DNA of 64,000 nucleotides, taken from NCBI RefSeq assembly GCF_000710345.2, contig NZ_JHEL01000015.1:248001-312000 (forward strand). The letters are read 5' to 3'. Made by a program: the position numbers and the translations under genes. Source of the DNA: Curtobacterium sp. S6 (GTDB taxonomy: Bacteria; Actinomycetota; Actinomycetes; Actinomycetales; Micrococcaceae). The notes beneath the pieces are model-generated. The model searched no databases. It was not told the DNA's origin and saw nothing but the letters and a program-made list of their open reading frames with translations. Positions 26,647 through 35,698 of the stretch are shown piece by piece. Position 1 is the stretch's first letter. Every line of letters begins with the position of its first letter.

Positions 26647-27288
26647 GTGGCTGCTACCACTAAGAGCAAGCGCGCCCGTAACTTGGTGCGCAAGTCCCGT
26701 GCCCTCGGAATCCCGCTGACTCCGAAGGCCGAGAAGTACTTCGAGCGTCGTCCGTACGGCCCCGGCCAGCACGGCCGTGCCCGCAAGAAGGCCGACTCGG
26801 ACTACGCCGTCCGTCTGCGCGAGAAGCAGCGTCTGCGGGCCCAGTACAACATTCGCGAGGCTCAGATGCGTCGCGCCTACGCCGAGGCCAAGCGCGTCGA
26901 GGGGCAGACCGGTGAAAAGCTGGTCGAGCTGCTCGAGTCGCGTCTGGACGCCCTGGTGCTTCGTTCGGGCTTCGCTCGCACGATCTCCCAGGCCCGTCAG
27001 ATGGTCGTTCACCGCCACATCATGGTGGATGGCGTCCGCGTCGACCGTCCGTCCTTCCAGGTGAAGCCCGGTCAGCTCATTCACGTTCACCCGCGTTCGG
27101 AAAAGATGGACCCGTTCCAGGTTGCCGCCACTGGCGCCAACCAGGACGTCCTGCCGGACACTCCGGGGTACTTGAATGTCGAGATCGACAAGCTCCACGC
27201 CAAGCTGGAGCGCGCCCCCAAGCGCAGCGAAATCCCCGTGACCTGCGAGGAACAGCTCGTGGTCGAGTACTACGCCCGCATGGCGTAA
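26647..27288 (+). CDS. rpsD: 30S ribosomal protein S4
   Basis: A 213-residue primary 16S rRNA-binding protein, starting from GTG with AAAGGT upstream. The family core is clear: YFERRPYGPGQHGRARKK, then LLESRLDALVLRSGFARTI and the S4 RNA-binding motif (ARQMVVHRHIMVDGVRVDRP). The N terminus lacks the four zinc-binding cysteines, so this is the C-minus paralogue type. It is transcribed alone, far from the rpsK-rpoA locus; actinobacteria often have it beside alaS, as here. A 14-bp hairpin follows. Confidence 0.97.
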   Translation: MAATTKSKRARNLVRKSRALGIPLTPKAEKYFERRPYGPGQHGRARKKADSDYAVRLREKQRLRAQYNIREAQMRRAYAEAKRVEGQTGEKLVELLESRLDALVLRSGFARTISQARQMVVHRHIMVDGVRVDRPSFQVKPGQLIHVHPRSEKMDPFQVAATGANQDVLPDTPGYLNVEIDKLHAKLERAPKRSEIPVTCEEQLVVEYYARMA

Positions 27289-27304
27289 CTCTTTCGGCCT
27301 CGAT

Positions 27305-27336
27305 GTGATGGCCCGGGCATGAGCCCGGGCCATCAC
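27305..27336 (+). terminator. Terminator after rpsD
   Basis: Perfect 14-bp stem (27305-27318 with 27323-27336, GTGATGGCCCGGGC) and ATGA loop, 17 bp after the rpsD stop. Tail GTACTTAACGG. Confidence 0.8.
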
Positions 27337-27358
27337 GTACTTAACGGTGGTGATGCCG

Positions 27359-27364
27359 TAAACT
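27359..27364 (+). promoter_or_regulatory. Candidate -10 (TAAACT) for the DUF948-alaS transcript
   Basis: TAAACT just after the rpsD terminator, about 72 bp before the DUF948 gene. Confidence 0.4.
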
Positions 27365-27436
27365 GTCACACGTTCCGGTGATGCGTTATGTGTCTGTCGC
27401 CGGCCACAGAGGACAACAAAGGAGACGGGTGCATAT

Positions 27437-27859
27437 ATGACGGGCGGAGCAATTGCCGGCCTGATCGCCGCAGGGGTGTTCGCCATCTTGGTGGCCCTGC
27501 TCGCGGTGCCCATCATCAAACTGGGCAAGGTCTTCGACGAGGTGCGCATCGCGGTGCGTCAGATCAACGAGGGCACCGGCCCCCTGATCGACGAGGTCAC
27601 CCGCACCGTGACCACCACTAATTCCCAGCTCGCCAAGGTCGAAGGGATCACCGATAACGTCTCGGACGCCTCCGCCAACGTTTCCGCGCTCTCGAGCCTG
27701 GTCGCATCGACGGTGGGCCAGCCTCTGATCAAGATGGCCGCCTTTTCCTACGGCGTCCGCAAGGCCTTCCGCTCGGAAGATGCCCCCGGCGACCGCAACG
27801 ACGACGCCGGTCGGGGCACCCCGGGTGACACCACGGGCTCGGCAGGGGGCGATCGATGA
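27437..27859 (+). CDS. DUF948 domain-containing protein
   Basis: A 140-residue protein. One N-terminal membrane segment (about residues 5-27, IAGLIAAGVFAILVALLAVPI) is followed by a heptad-rich region (VRIAVRQINEGTGPLIDEV and on), as in the DUF948 family. The C terminus is Asp/Gly/Thr rich. Family members are thought to sit at the membrane with a periplasmic or cytoplasmic coiled coil; general-stress links exist in Bacillus relatives. It overlaps the next gene by 4 bp (ATGA) and precedes alaS, a conserved actinobacterial trio. Confidence 0.8.
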   Translation: MTGGAIAGLIAAGVFAILVALLAVPIIKLGKVFDEVRIAVRQINEGTGPLIDEVTRTVTTTNSQLAKVEGITDNVSDASANVSALSSLVASTVGQPLIKMAAFSYGVRKAFRSEDAPGDRNDDAGRGTPGDTTGSAGGDR

Positions 27860-28350
27860 GTTTCTGGTCCAAAGCAGGACTCCTGGTAGCCGGTGCCGCC
27901 GCGGGCTATCTGGCCTCGAAACGCGGGGGCGACGTCATCCACGCCGCCCAGGAACTAGTCGTGAGGGATCCGATGCAGGTCGACAAGCGTGAGAACGGTC
28001 GCGGATCGGTCGAGAAGTTCTTCTCTTCCACGGCCATGGCGCCGGTGCGTCGAGGCGCCCTCCGCGCGGTCAAGTTTGCCGCAACCGTCAAACAGGGCAT
28101 GACCGAGCGTGAAGAACAGCTCAATCGTCAGTACGCCCGGCAGAAGACCGATATCCGCCCCGGATCGCTCGACACGTGGGATCACGAGGACGCCTCGGTC
28201 CCACCGCGGCCCTCGCACAACGCGGTCTCGGCCTCCGATCAAACCCAGCCCGAGGTCATCGACGGGCGAGCGTCGGCGCGGTCTCAGCGCGACGCGGATC
28301 TTCCCCCGGAATTCTTCACGGGGCAGGACGCGCACCGCCCGCAGGAGTAG
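27856..28350 (+). CDS. DUF6167-like small membrane-associated protein
   Basis: A 164-residue protein. Its N-terminal region (MSFWSKAGLLVAGAAAGYLA) forms a short membrane or lipophilic helix, followed by a basic, helical segment with EREEQLNRQYARQK and a disordered acidic C terminus. This resembles the DUF6167 family, always beside the DUF948 gene before alaS in actinobacteria. No function is known. ATGA overlap with its upstream partner implies joint translation; a membrane complex of the two is inference. Confidence 0.65.
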   Translation: MSFWSKAGLLVAGAAAGYLASKRGGDVIHAAQELVVRDPMQVDKRENGRGSVEKFFSSTAMAPVRRGALRAVKFAATVKQGMTEREEQLNRQYARQKTDIRPGSLDTWDHEDASVPPRPSHNAVSASDQTQPEVIDGRASARSQRDADLPPEFFTGQDAHRPQE

Positions 28351-28425
28351 CCCCGGCCACTCGCCGGACCTCAGCACATTTTTGTCGTCACGAAAGACAC
28401 CCAGGACGAAGGACATATAGCCGAA

Positions 28426-31107
28426 ATGCTCTCTCAGGAAATCAAGAAGCGTTGGATCGAATTCTTTGCCGAACGTGGGCACACCGTGGTCCCGTCCGCA
28501 TCCCTGGTCTCCAACGAACCCGGCGCGATGTTCACGATCGCGGGCATGGTGCCGTTCATCCCGTACTTCCTCGGCCGTGAGACGGCTCCCTATAACCGCG
28601 CGACCTCGGTGCAGAAGTGCATTCGTACGCTGGATATCGACGAGGTCGGAAAGACGGCGCGCCACGGCACGTTCTTCCAAATGGCCGGCAACTTCTCTTT
28701 CGGTGATTACTTCAAGGACCAGGCGATTCCTTTCGCCTACACGCTGTTGACCACGCCCCAGTCCGAGGGTGGATTTGGACTGGACCCCGAGCGCCTGTGG
28801 GTCACGGTCTACGAGGGCGATCAGGAAGCCTTCGACATCTGGACGAGGGAGGTGGGCTTCCCCGAGGAACGTGTTCAGCGCATGAACATGAAGGAGAACT
28901 ACTGGTCCACCGGCCAGCCCGGTCCCGCCGGCCCGGATTCCGAAATCTTCTACGACCGTGGCCCCGCCTACGGCCGCGATGGTGGCCCCGCCGCCGACGA
29001 GGACCGCTACATCGAGATCTGGAACCTCGTGTTCATGCAGTTCCAGCGTGGCGAGGGCATCGGCAAGGACGACTTCGAGATCCTCGGCGAGCTGCCTAAG
29101 AAGAACATCGATACCGGCCTGGGGCTGGAGCGTCTGGCCATGCTGTTGCAGGGCGTCGAAAACTTCTACGAGACGGATCAGGTTCGCCCCGTGCTCGACG
29201 CCGCGGCAGAGCTGTCCGGCAAAAAGTACTTCGGCTCGGAATCCTCGGCGGATGAGGGCTACGAGGACGACGTGCGCCTGCGCGTGGTCGCCGACCACAT
29301 CCGCTCGTCGTTGATGCTCATCGCCGACGGCGTGAGCCCGTCCAATGAGGGACGCGGCTATATTCTGCGTCGTCTTCTGCGCCGCGCCATCCGGGCCATG
29401 CGTCTGCTGGGAGTCACCGAGCCCTGCCTGCCGGTCCTTCTGCCGGTGTCCAAGGACGCGATGCAGGGGGCCTACCCGGAAGTCGGCACCGACTTCGACC
29501 GCATCTCTCGGATCGCCTACGCCGAAGAGCGAGCATTCCTTCACACGATTGAGTCGGGGACGACCCGGCTCAACGAGGCTGTCACTCACGCCAAGTCCTC
29601 CGGCGCTTCCGTCACGGGCGAAGAGGCTTTCGCCCTGCACGACACGTACGGATTCCCCATCGACCTGACCCTCGAGATGGCCTCCGAGGCCGGGGTCGCG
29701 GTCGACGAGCAAGCCTTCCGCTCGCTGATGGAAGAACAGCGTCACCGCGCCCAGGCCGACGCCAAGGCCAAGAAGGGGTCCCACACCGACCTCAGCGCAT
29801 TCCGAGAGCTCGTGGACGAACGCGGCTCGGTCTTTACCGGTTACACGCAGCTGCGCGGGGAGAGCCCGATCCGGGCAATCCTTCAGAACGGCGTTTCCGT
29901 TCCGGCCGCTTCGCAGGGGGAGACCGTGGAGATTGTCCTGGACGAGACTCCGTTCTACGCGGAGGCCGGCGGACAGGCCGCGGACACGGGCATGATCACC
30001 GGAAACGGCTTCTCGATCCGGATTCACGACGTTCAGCAGCCCGTCAGGGGCCTCAGCGTCCACAAGGGTGAGGTGACCGAAGGCCAGGTTGTGGCGGGCG
30101 CGGACGCCGTGGCCCAGGTCGACGTCCAGCGCCGCAAGGATGCCGAGAAGGCGCACTCCGGCACGCACATCGTGCACGCCGCGTTGCGACGCGTGCTGGG
30201 TCCAGAGGCCGTTCAGCGCGGTTCCTTCAACAAGGAGGGCTACCTGCGGTTCGACTTCGCCTGGACCGATGCGCTCTCCGACGGCGCGCGGGAAGAGGTC
30301 GAGGGTCTGTCCAATACGGCGATCCGCGATAACTACGAGGTCGTGACCCGCGAGATGCCGCTGGACGAGGCCAAGGCCATGGGCGCCATCGGGCTCTTCG
30401 GCGAGAAGTACGGCGACGTCGTGCGTGTGGTCGAGATGAACGGCGACTTCTCCCGCGAGCTGTGCGGCGGCACCCACGTGTCCAGTTCGGCCGAGATCGG
30501 TTCGTTGTCCCTGCTGTCGGAGCAGTCGGTCGGCTCGGGTAACCGACGCGTCGAGGCCCTGGTGGGGTTGGACTCCTTCAACCACCTGGCCGCGGAGCGA
30601 ACCCTGGTTCAGCAACTCACGGACCTGCTCAAGGTCCAGAATTCGGCGGACCTGCCCGAAAAGGTGTCCTCGACCCTGGGGCGCCTCAAGCAGGCGGAGA
30701 AGGAACTGGAGAAGCTCCGCAAGGAGAAGCTCCAGGCCGAGGCCGGGCGCCTCGTCGAGAAGGCGGAGCTGTTGGGTGGCGTCCGGGTTCTTGCCCACGA
30801 TGCCGGCCAGCTCGCCGGAGACGATGTCCGGAACCTGGCCACGGACCTGCGGCATCGCCTCGGTGAAGAGGCCGCGACCGTGATCGTCTCCGGGGTCAAC
30901 AACGAGCGCCCCGTGGTCGTCGTCGCGACCAACCAGGCCGCCCGTGACCTGGGCGTCAAGGCCGGTGTCCTCGTGCGCACCGCCGCCGGTGTTCTCGGCG
31001 GCGGCGGTGGCGGCAAGGACGACCTCGCGCAGGGCGGCGGCCAGGACGCCTCGAAGATCGGCGAGGCCTTCGAGGCCGTCAAGCACCACATCGCCGCGAG
31101 CAAGTAG
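28426..31107 (+). CDS. alaS: Alanine--tRNA ligase
   Basis: An 893-residue enzyme. The N-terminal class II core has VQKCIRTLDIDEVGKTARH and FFQMAGNFSFGDYF. The editing domain carries the zinc-type motif SGTHIVHAALRRVLG (HxxxH) and CGGTHVSSSAEIG (C...H), which clear Ser/Gly mischarging. The Gly-rich C-terminal C-Ala/DHHA1 domain ends GGGGGGKDDLAQGGG. Full length. It is followed 8 bp later by ruvX and then mltG, a usual actinobacterial order. Confidence 0.97.
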   Translation: MLSQEIKKRWIEFFAERGHTVVPSASLVSNEPGAMFTIAGMVPFIPYFLGRETAPYNRATSVQKCIRTLDIDEVGKTARHGTFFQMAGNFSFGDYFKDQAIPFAYTLLTTPQSEGGFGLDPERLWVTVYEGDQEAFDIWTREVGFPEERVQRMNMKENYWSTGQPGPAGPDSEIFYDRGPAYGRDGGPAADEDRYIEIWNLVFMQFQRGEGIGKDDFEILGELPKKNIDTGLGLERLAMLLQGVENFYETDQVRPVLDAAAELSGKKYFGSESSADEGYEDDVRLRVVADHIRSSLMLIADGVSPSNEGRGYILRRLLRRAIRAMRLLGVTEPCLPVLLPVSKDAMQGAYPEVGTDFDRISRIAYAEERAFLHTIESGTTRLNEAVTHAKSSGASVTGEEAFALHDTYGFPIDLTLEMASEAGVAVDEQAFRSLMEEQRHRAQADAKAKKGSHTDLSAFRELVDERGSVFTGYTQLRGESPIRAILQNGVSVPAASQGETVEIVLDETPFYAEAGGQAADTGMITGNGFSIRIHDVQQPVRGLSVHKGEVTEGQVVAGADAVAQVDVQRRKDAEKAHSGTHIVHAALRRVLGPEAVQRGSFNKEGYLRFDFAWTDALSDGAREEVEGLSNTAIRDNYEVVTREMPLDEAKAMGAIGLFGEKYGDVVRVVEMNGDFSRELCGGTHVSSSAEIGSLSLLSEQSVGSGNRRVEALVGLDSFNHLAAERTLVQQLTDLLKVQNSADLPEKVSSTLGRLKQAEKELEKLRKEKLQAEAGRLVEKAELLGGVRVLAHDAGQLAGDDVRNLATDLRHRLGEEAATVIVSGVNNERPVVVVATNQAARDLGVKAGVLVRTAAGVLGGGGGGKDDLAQGGGQDASKIGEAFEAVKHHIAASK

Positions 31108-31115
31108 TCCGTATC

Positions 31116-31658
31116 GTGTTCACGAGGGGTGTACGAATGGGGGTCGACGTGGGCAATGCCCGCGTCGGCCTGGCCCTCAGCGACCCCGATGGGATCTTGG
31201 CCACACCGTTGAAGACCCTGAAGAGAAACGTGAACACCAATTCCGATCGGCGCGTCCTGCGCAAGTTGATCGACGTTCACGAGGTGACCGAGGTATTTGT
31301 CGGCCACCCGCGCACCATGCGCGGAGGTTCGAGCCCTTCCACCCGGATGGCGGAGGAATACGCGGAAGGCCTCGTCGCCGAGCTTGCCGACGAGGGCAGG
31401 CCCGAAATTCCGGTGTGGTTGGTCGACGAGCGTCTCACGACGGTCTCGGCGCAACGGTCCCTGCACGAGGCCGGCGTCTCGTCGCGAGACTTCAAAACCA
31501 TGGTTGACCAGATGGCCGCGGTCAATATTCTTCAGCAGTCGCTCGACGCGCTGAAAGCGGATCGGTCTGTCGCGGGATATTGTATTAACCCGGAGCCACG
31601 CGGCGTCGAGTGCGAGCCGTTACCCGATGACACCGAACAGAATGGAGCACCTTCGTGA
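31116..31658 (+). CDS. ruvX: Putative pre-16S rRNA nuclease YqgF/RuvX
   Basis: A 180-residue RNase H-like protein starting from GTG (MFTRGVRMGVDVGNARVGLA). Catalytic acidic residues lie in GVDVGNARVG, LVDERLTT and MVDQMAAVNILQ. YqgF matures the 5' end of 16S rRNA and may resolve DNA junctions. The C-terminal extension (residues about 155-180) is Pro/Glu rich. It lies between alaS (8 bp) and mltG (4-bp overlap, GTGA). Confidence 0.92.
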   Translation: MFTRGVRMGVDVGNARVGLALSDPDGILATPLKTLKRNVNTNSDRRVLRKLIDVHEVTEVFVGHPRTMRGGSSPSTRMAEEYAEGLVAELADEGRPEIPVWLVDERLTTVSAQRSLHEAGVSSRDFKTMVDQMAAVNILQQSLDALKADRSVAGYCINPEPRGVECEPLPDDTEQNGAPS

Positions 31659-32869
31659 GCGAGGATTCTTCACGAACGAACCGTGGCGAGTCTTCGGGTG
31701 ATGACAACGAGTCCTTCCACGGGCTTTTCTCCCCGACAGACGCCGAAAAGCGCGCCGGAATCCAAGGCCTGCGGATCGAGCAGGAAAACCTGACTCCCGC
31801 GCAGGCTCGCCGGCGTGAGGCGCGGCGTCGTCAAGCGTTGGTCTCCGCGACCATCATCTTCGTGATTGGCCTCGTGACCACGCTCGCGATCGTGGGCCCG
31901 CGCATGGGCCTGTTCGAGGCCAAGGATTACCACGGCGACGGCAACGGTAAGAGCGTGAGCGTCGAGGTCGGGCAGGGCGACACCAACGCCACGATCGGCC
32001 AGCAGCTCGAGCAGAAGGGCGTCATCGCCAATTCGCAGAAGTTCGTCTCGACGATGGAAGAAAAGGCCAACGGCAAGTACATTCAGCCGGGCACCTTCGA
32101 GCTCCAGGAGCACATGAGCTCCGAATCGGCCATGAAATCGTTGACGGGATCGGGCAGCGCCAAGCACTACGTGGCGATCAACCAGAATCTTCGGAAGGAT
32201 GAGGCCTTCGATGCCCTGTCCAAGGGGACCGGCATCAGCGTCGACAAATTCAAGGCCCTGGACCAGGACCCCGGACAATTCGGCATACCGAGCAAGTTCA
32301 CCTCTCTGGAAGGTTTCCTGCATCCGGGCGAATACCGTTTCAAATCCGACGCGTCGGCCAAGGACGTCATCCAGGAGATGGTCGACAAGACCAAGAAGGA
32401 CCTCAAGGATGCCGGCGTCAGCGGTGACGACGACATCTTCCACACGGTCACGGTCGCCTCGATCCTCGAGTTCGAGGCCACGCCCCAGGACTACAAGTCG
32501 GTCGCCGGTGCCATCGACAACCGCGTCGATAACCCCGACGGAGAAACCCAAGGGTTCCTGCAGTCTGATGCCACCGTCGCGTATGGGCTGGGCAAGAAGA
32601 CCTACCAGATCACCGACGAACAGAAGCAGGACGCGTCGAACGGGTACAACACCTTTGCGAATAAGGGGTTGCCGGTGGGACCGATCGGTTCGCCCGCGGC
32701 CGACGCCATCAAGGCGGCCGCGAAGCCCGAGCACAACGACTACTACTACTGGGTCACCGTGAATCTGGATACCGGCGAAACCAAATTCGCCAAGACCTAC
32801 GAAGAGCATCAGAAAAACGTGGCCCAATACGATCAGTGGTGCTCGGAGCACGAGGGCAAATGCTCCTAA
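31655..32869 (+). CDS. mltG: Endolytic transglycosylase MltG
   Basis: A 404-residue inner-membrane lytic transglycosylase that terminates glycan strand growth. A cytoplasmic N terminus (about 60 residues, acidic then Arg rich) precedes one TM (about 61-80), a LysM-like region, and the YceG catalytic domain with VASILEFEAT (catalytic Glu), LQSDATVAYGLG and YNTFANKGLPVGPIGSP. The C terminus contains two Cys (WCSEHEGKC). GTG start overlapping ruvX; its stop overlaps aroE by 10 bp. Confidence 0.93.
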   Translation: MSEDSSRTNRGESSGDDNESFHGLFSPTDAEKRAGIQGLRIEQENLTPAQARRREARRRQALVSATIIFVIGLVTTLAIVGPRMGLFEAKDYHGDGNGKSVSVEVGQGDTNATIGQQLEQKGVIANSQKFVSTMEEKANGKYIQPGTFELQEHMSSESAMKSLTGSGSAKHYVAINQNLRKDEAFDALSKGTGISVDKFKALDQDPGQFGIPSKFTSLEGFLHPGEYRFKSDASAKDVIQEMVDKTKKDLKDAGVSGDDDIFHTVTVASILEFEATPQDYKSVAGAIDNRVDNPDGETQGFLQSDATVAYGLGKKTYQITDEQKQDASNGYNTFANKGLPVGPIGSPAADAIKAAAKPEHNDYYYWVTVNLDTGETKFAKTYEEHQKNVAQYDQWCSEHEGKCS

Positions 32870-33798
32870 TCGACCCTCCCGCGGGGCCCTGGGCCGCGGT
32901 GCTTGGTCATCCGGTGGGGCACAGCCTCTCGCCGGTCATGCATCGCGCGGCGTATCGCGTCCTGCACGAAGACATCGCCTACACCTCCGCGGACATCCAG
33001 GAAGCGGAATTCCGCGAGGCGGTTGGCCCAGCGCTGACCGATCCCGGCTGGTCCGGATTCTCCGTGACCATGCCGCTGAAGTCGGTGGCTCGTGGTGCCG
33101 CCGACCGGCTGACGGACTTCGCGTCCCTGGTCGGTGTGATCAATACCCTCGCGCCTCTGGGTCCCGGCGATCGGCGCGAGGTCGTGGGGCACAACACCGA
33201 TGTCTCGGGAATCGTCAACGCGCTGTCCTTCGCGCATCCGGACATGCCGGCTTCTCCCCGTGCGGCGATCATCGGCGGGGGAGGGACGGCCACGGCCGCG
33301 GCGGCGGCCCTCCATATCCTCGGAGCGTCGGAGGTGACCGCTTTTGTCCGCGACCCCGAGCGAGCGGGCCGGGTGGTCCAGATTGCCGAACGGCTCGGTA
33401 CCCGCCTCGAGCTGTCGCCCCTGAACGAGTCCCCGACTCGCATGGGTGAATTCGACGTCGTGGTCTCGACGCTGCCGGCCCATGCCTTCGACGACCAGGC
33501 CGAACGCATCGACGGCGACCTGAGTGGCCTCGCGCTCTTGGACGTCTCCTACGAGCCGTGGCCGTCAGAGCTCGCGGTATCTCTGGGACGACACGGGGCG
33601 GTTGCGGTCTCGGGACGTGAAATGTTGTTGTATCAGGCGATCGACCAGATCAAAATGTTCACGGGACGTGATCTGTCGGAGGATCTGCCTCGTCAAGACG
33701 AGGTGCTGACCGCGATGTCCGAGGCCATCGGACTACCACCCCGGACGTCTCCTCCCCGAAAGATCTACGATGGCCGGGACCTTCGGCCTCGGGGCTGA
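32860..33798 (+). CDS. aroE: Shikimate dehydrogenase
   Basis: A 312-residue NADP-dependent enzyme reducing 3-dehydroshikimate. It has the substrate-binding motif GHPVGHSLSPVMHRAAY, catalytic Lys in SVTMPLKSVA and Asp in VGHNTDVSG, and the nucleotide-binding IIGGGGTATAAAAAL. The C terminus has GREMLLYQAIDQ. The start chosen, ATG at 32860, overlaps mltG by 10 bp; an upstream in-frame ATG at 32836 lacks homology. It heads aroE-aroC-aroK-aroB of the aromatic pathway. Confidence 0.92.
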   Translation: MLLIDPPAGPWAAVLGHPVGHSLSPVMHRAAYRVLHEDIAYTSADIQEAEFREAVGPALTDPGWSGFSVTMPLKSVARGAADRLTDFASLVGVINTLAPLGPGDRREVVGHNTDVSGIVNALSFAHPDMPASPRAAIIGGGGTATAAAAALHILGASEVTAFVRDPERAGRVVQIAERLGTRLELSPLNESPTRMGEFDVVVSTLPAHAFDDQAERIDGDLSGLALLDVSYEPWPSELAVSLGRHGAVAVSGREMLLYQAIDQIKMFTGRDLSEDLPRQDEVLTAMSEAIGLPPRTSPPRKIYDGRDLRPRG

Positions 33799-33874
33799 GC
33801 CCACTCGTACGCGCGAGACGACCCACCCGAGGTGGGACGTACTCGCAATTCAGACTAAAGATTGAGGTAACACC

Positions 33875-35095
33875 GTGACATTGCGTTGGCTGACTGCCGG
33901 GGAGTCCCACGGCGAGGCACTGGTCGGAATCATCGAGGGCGTGCCGGCCGGCGTCGAGCTGGAGTCGGCGGATATTCGCGACGCTTTGGCTCGACGCCGG
34001 CTCGGTTACGGCCGGGGCGCCCGCATGAAGTTCGAAGAGGACCGCGTCCGGATTCTCGGCGGCGTCCGCCACGGCCTGACCCAGGGCGGCCCGGTATCCA
34101 TCGAAATTGCCAATTCCGAATGGCCGAAATGGACCGACGTCATGGCCTCGGATCCCGTGGATCCTTCGGTGCTCGAAGGCCGTGCCCGCAATGAGCCCTT
34201 GACCCGTCCGCGGCCGGGGCACGCAGACTTTACCGGAATGCAGAAATTCGGCTTTTCGGAGTCCCGGCCCGTCTTGGAGCGGGCCAGCGCGCGCGAAACC
34301 GCCACGCGGGTTGCCCTGGGCGTCGTGGCCGCCAAGATTCTCAAGGCCCTGGGGGCTCAGCTCGTGAGCCACACGACCGCGATCGGTTCGGCCGCCGCGC
34401 CCACGAACGCGCCGCGGCCCTTGCCCCGCAACGTCGACGCCCTCGATGCGGATCCGTTGCGGTGCTTCGACCCGGAGACCTCGGCGGCCATGGTGCGCGA
34501 GGTCGACGAGGCCCATAAGGACGGCGAAACCCTCGGCGGCGTCGTCGAGGTCCTCGCCTACGGACTCGTCCCGGGGCTCGGATCGTACGTTCACTGGGAC
34601 CGTCGTCTCGATTCGCGTCTGGCCGGGGCCCTGATGGGTATCCAGGCCATTAAGGGCGTCGAGGTCGGAGACGGATTCCTGACCGCCGCCCGGCGCGGCA
34701 CCGAGGCCCATGACGAGATTTCCTTGGACGAGGACGGCCGCGTATTCCGGGAGACCAACCGCGCCGGAGGCATCGAAGGCGGCATGAGCATCGGGGATAC
34801 CCTCCGGGTGCGGGCCGGGATGAAACCCATCGCGACGGTGCCCCGCGCGTTGAAGACCGTGGACACCTCGACCGGGGAGGTCACCACGGCGCATCACCAG
34901 CGGTCCGACGTGTGCGCGGTGCCAGCCGCGGGCGTCGTCGCCGAAGCCATGGTGGCGCTGGTCCTCGCCGATGCGTACCTCGAAAAATTCGGTGGCGACT
35001 CGATCCACGAGACCCGACGCAACGTGACGTCCTACCTGGAGAACATCCCGGAGGAGCTGGGGTGGACGTCCAACTCGCAGGGCTGGGATCAATGA
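33875..35095 (+). CDS. aroC: Chorismate synthase
   Basis: A 406-residue FMN-dependent enzyme that makes chorismate from EPSP. Signatures include [36 protein letters not shown] and [17 protein letters not shown] start with GAGGT upstream, after a 76-bp gap that may contain a promoter. It overlaps aroK by 4 bp (ATGA). Confidence 0.97.
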   Translation: MTLRWLTAGESHGEALVGIIEGVPAGVELESADIRDALARRRLGYGRGARMKFEEDRVRILGGVRHGLTQGGPVSIEIANSEWPKWTDVMASDPVDPSVLEGRARNEPLTRPRPGHADFTGMQKFGFSESRPVLERASARETATRVALGVVAAKILKALGAQLVSHTTAIGSAAAPTNAPRPLPRNVDALDADPLRCFDPETSAAMVREVDEAHKDGETLGGVVEVLAYGLVPGLGSYVHWDRRLDSRLAGALMGIQAIKGVEVGDGFLTAARRGTEAHDEISLDEDGRVFRETNRAGGIEGGMSIGDTLRVRAGMKPIATVPRALKTVDTSTGEVTTAHHQRSDVCAVPAAGVVAEAMVALVLADAYLEKFGGDSIHETRRNVTSYLENIPEELGWTSNSQGWDQ

Positions 35096-35655
35096 GCAAG
35101 CACACCGGCGGCGCGATCGTGCTGATCGGGCCCATGGCCGCGGGAAAGTCTTGGCTTGGACGCGGGTTGTCCACCACGCACGGCTATACCTTCGTGGACG
35201 CCGACGAGTACATCGTCGCCCGGCACGGGGAAATCCCCACCATCTTCGCCGAACACGGCGAGGCCTATTTCCGTGACCTCGAGGTCGCCTCCATCGAGGC
35301 CATCCTCAGCGATCCCGAGCATGCCGGATCGGTGGTCTCTCTGGGCGGGGGAGCACCCATGTCCGCTCGGGTGCGCGAACTCATCTCGGACCACACCGTG
35401 ATCTACCTTCGGGTGGACGCCGAGACGGTGCGCCCGCGTATCGTGGGAAATTCGACCCGACCGTTGCTCCAACCCGATCCCGTCTCCCGGTGGAATCAGA
35501 TGTTTGAGCAACGCCGGAGCACATATGAGGCCCTCGCCGACGTCGTCGTCGACGCGAGCGGCCCTCGGGATGTCGCGGAACTCGTCGGAGAAATCCACGA
35601 CGCCATCCAACACTCGACACAGAACTCGGGGTCGGCGGCCGCGGAGGCCGGCTGA
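35092..35655 (+). CDS. aroK: Shikimate kinase
   Basis: A 187-residue P-loop kinase phosphorylating shikimate. Walker A is [14 protein letters not shown] and the substrate-site Asp lies in VDADEYI. The GGGAP loop is at [12 protein letters not shown] and the lid Arg at NSTRPLL. The C-terminal segment is slightly longer than usual. Its ATG overlaps the aroC stop; aroB follows after 43 bp with a strong AGGAGG. Confidence 0.94.
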   Translation: MSKHTGGAIVLIGPMAAGKSWLGRGLSTTHGYTFVDADEYIVARHGEIPTIFAEHGEAYFRDLEVASIEAILSDPEHAGSVVSLGGGAPMSARVRELISDHTVIYLRVDAETVRPRIVGNSTRPLLQPDPVSRWNQMFEQRRSTYEALADVVVDASGPRDVAELVGEIHDAIQHSTQNSGSAAAEAG

Positions 35656-35698
35656 CCCGCAGGACGTTGCCGTGGGGCGACGCCGACAGGAGGAATAC

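Noticed and set aside
27955-31089. A 1044-codon open frame on the minus strand opposite alaS
   Set aside because: It mirrors alaS codons in a high-GC genome, has no family motifs, and alaS itself is certain. The same holds for long antisense frames at 1184-3220, 15818-17704, 21806-23524 and 43670-45409.
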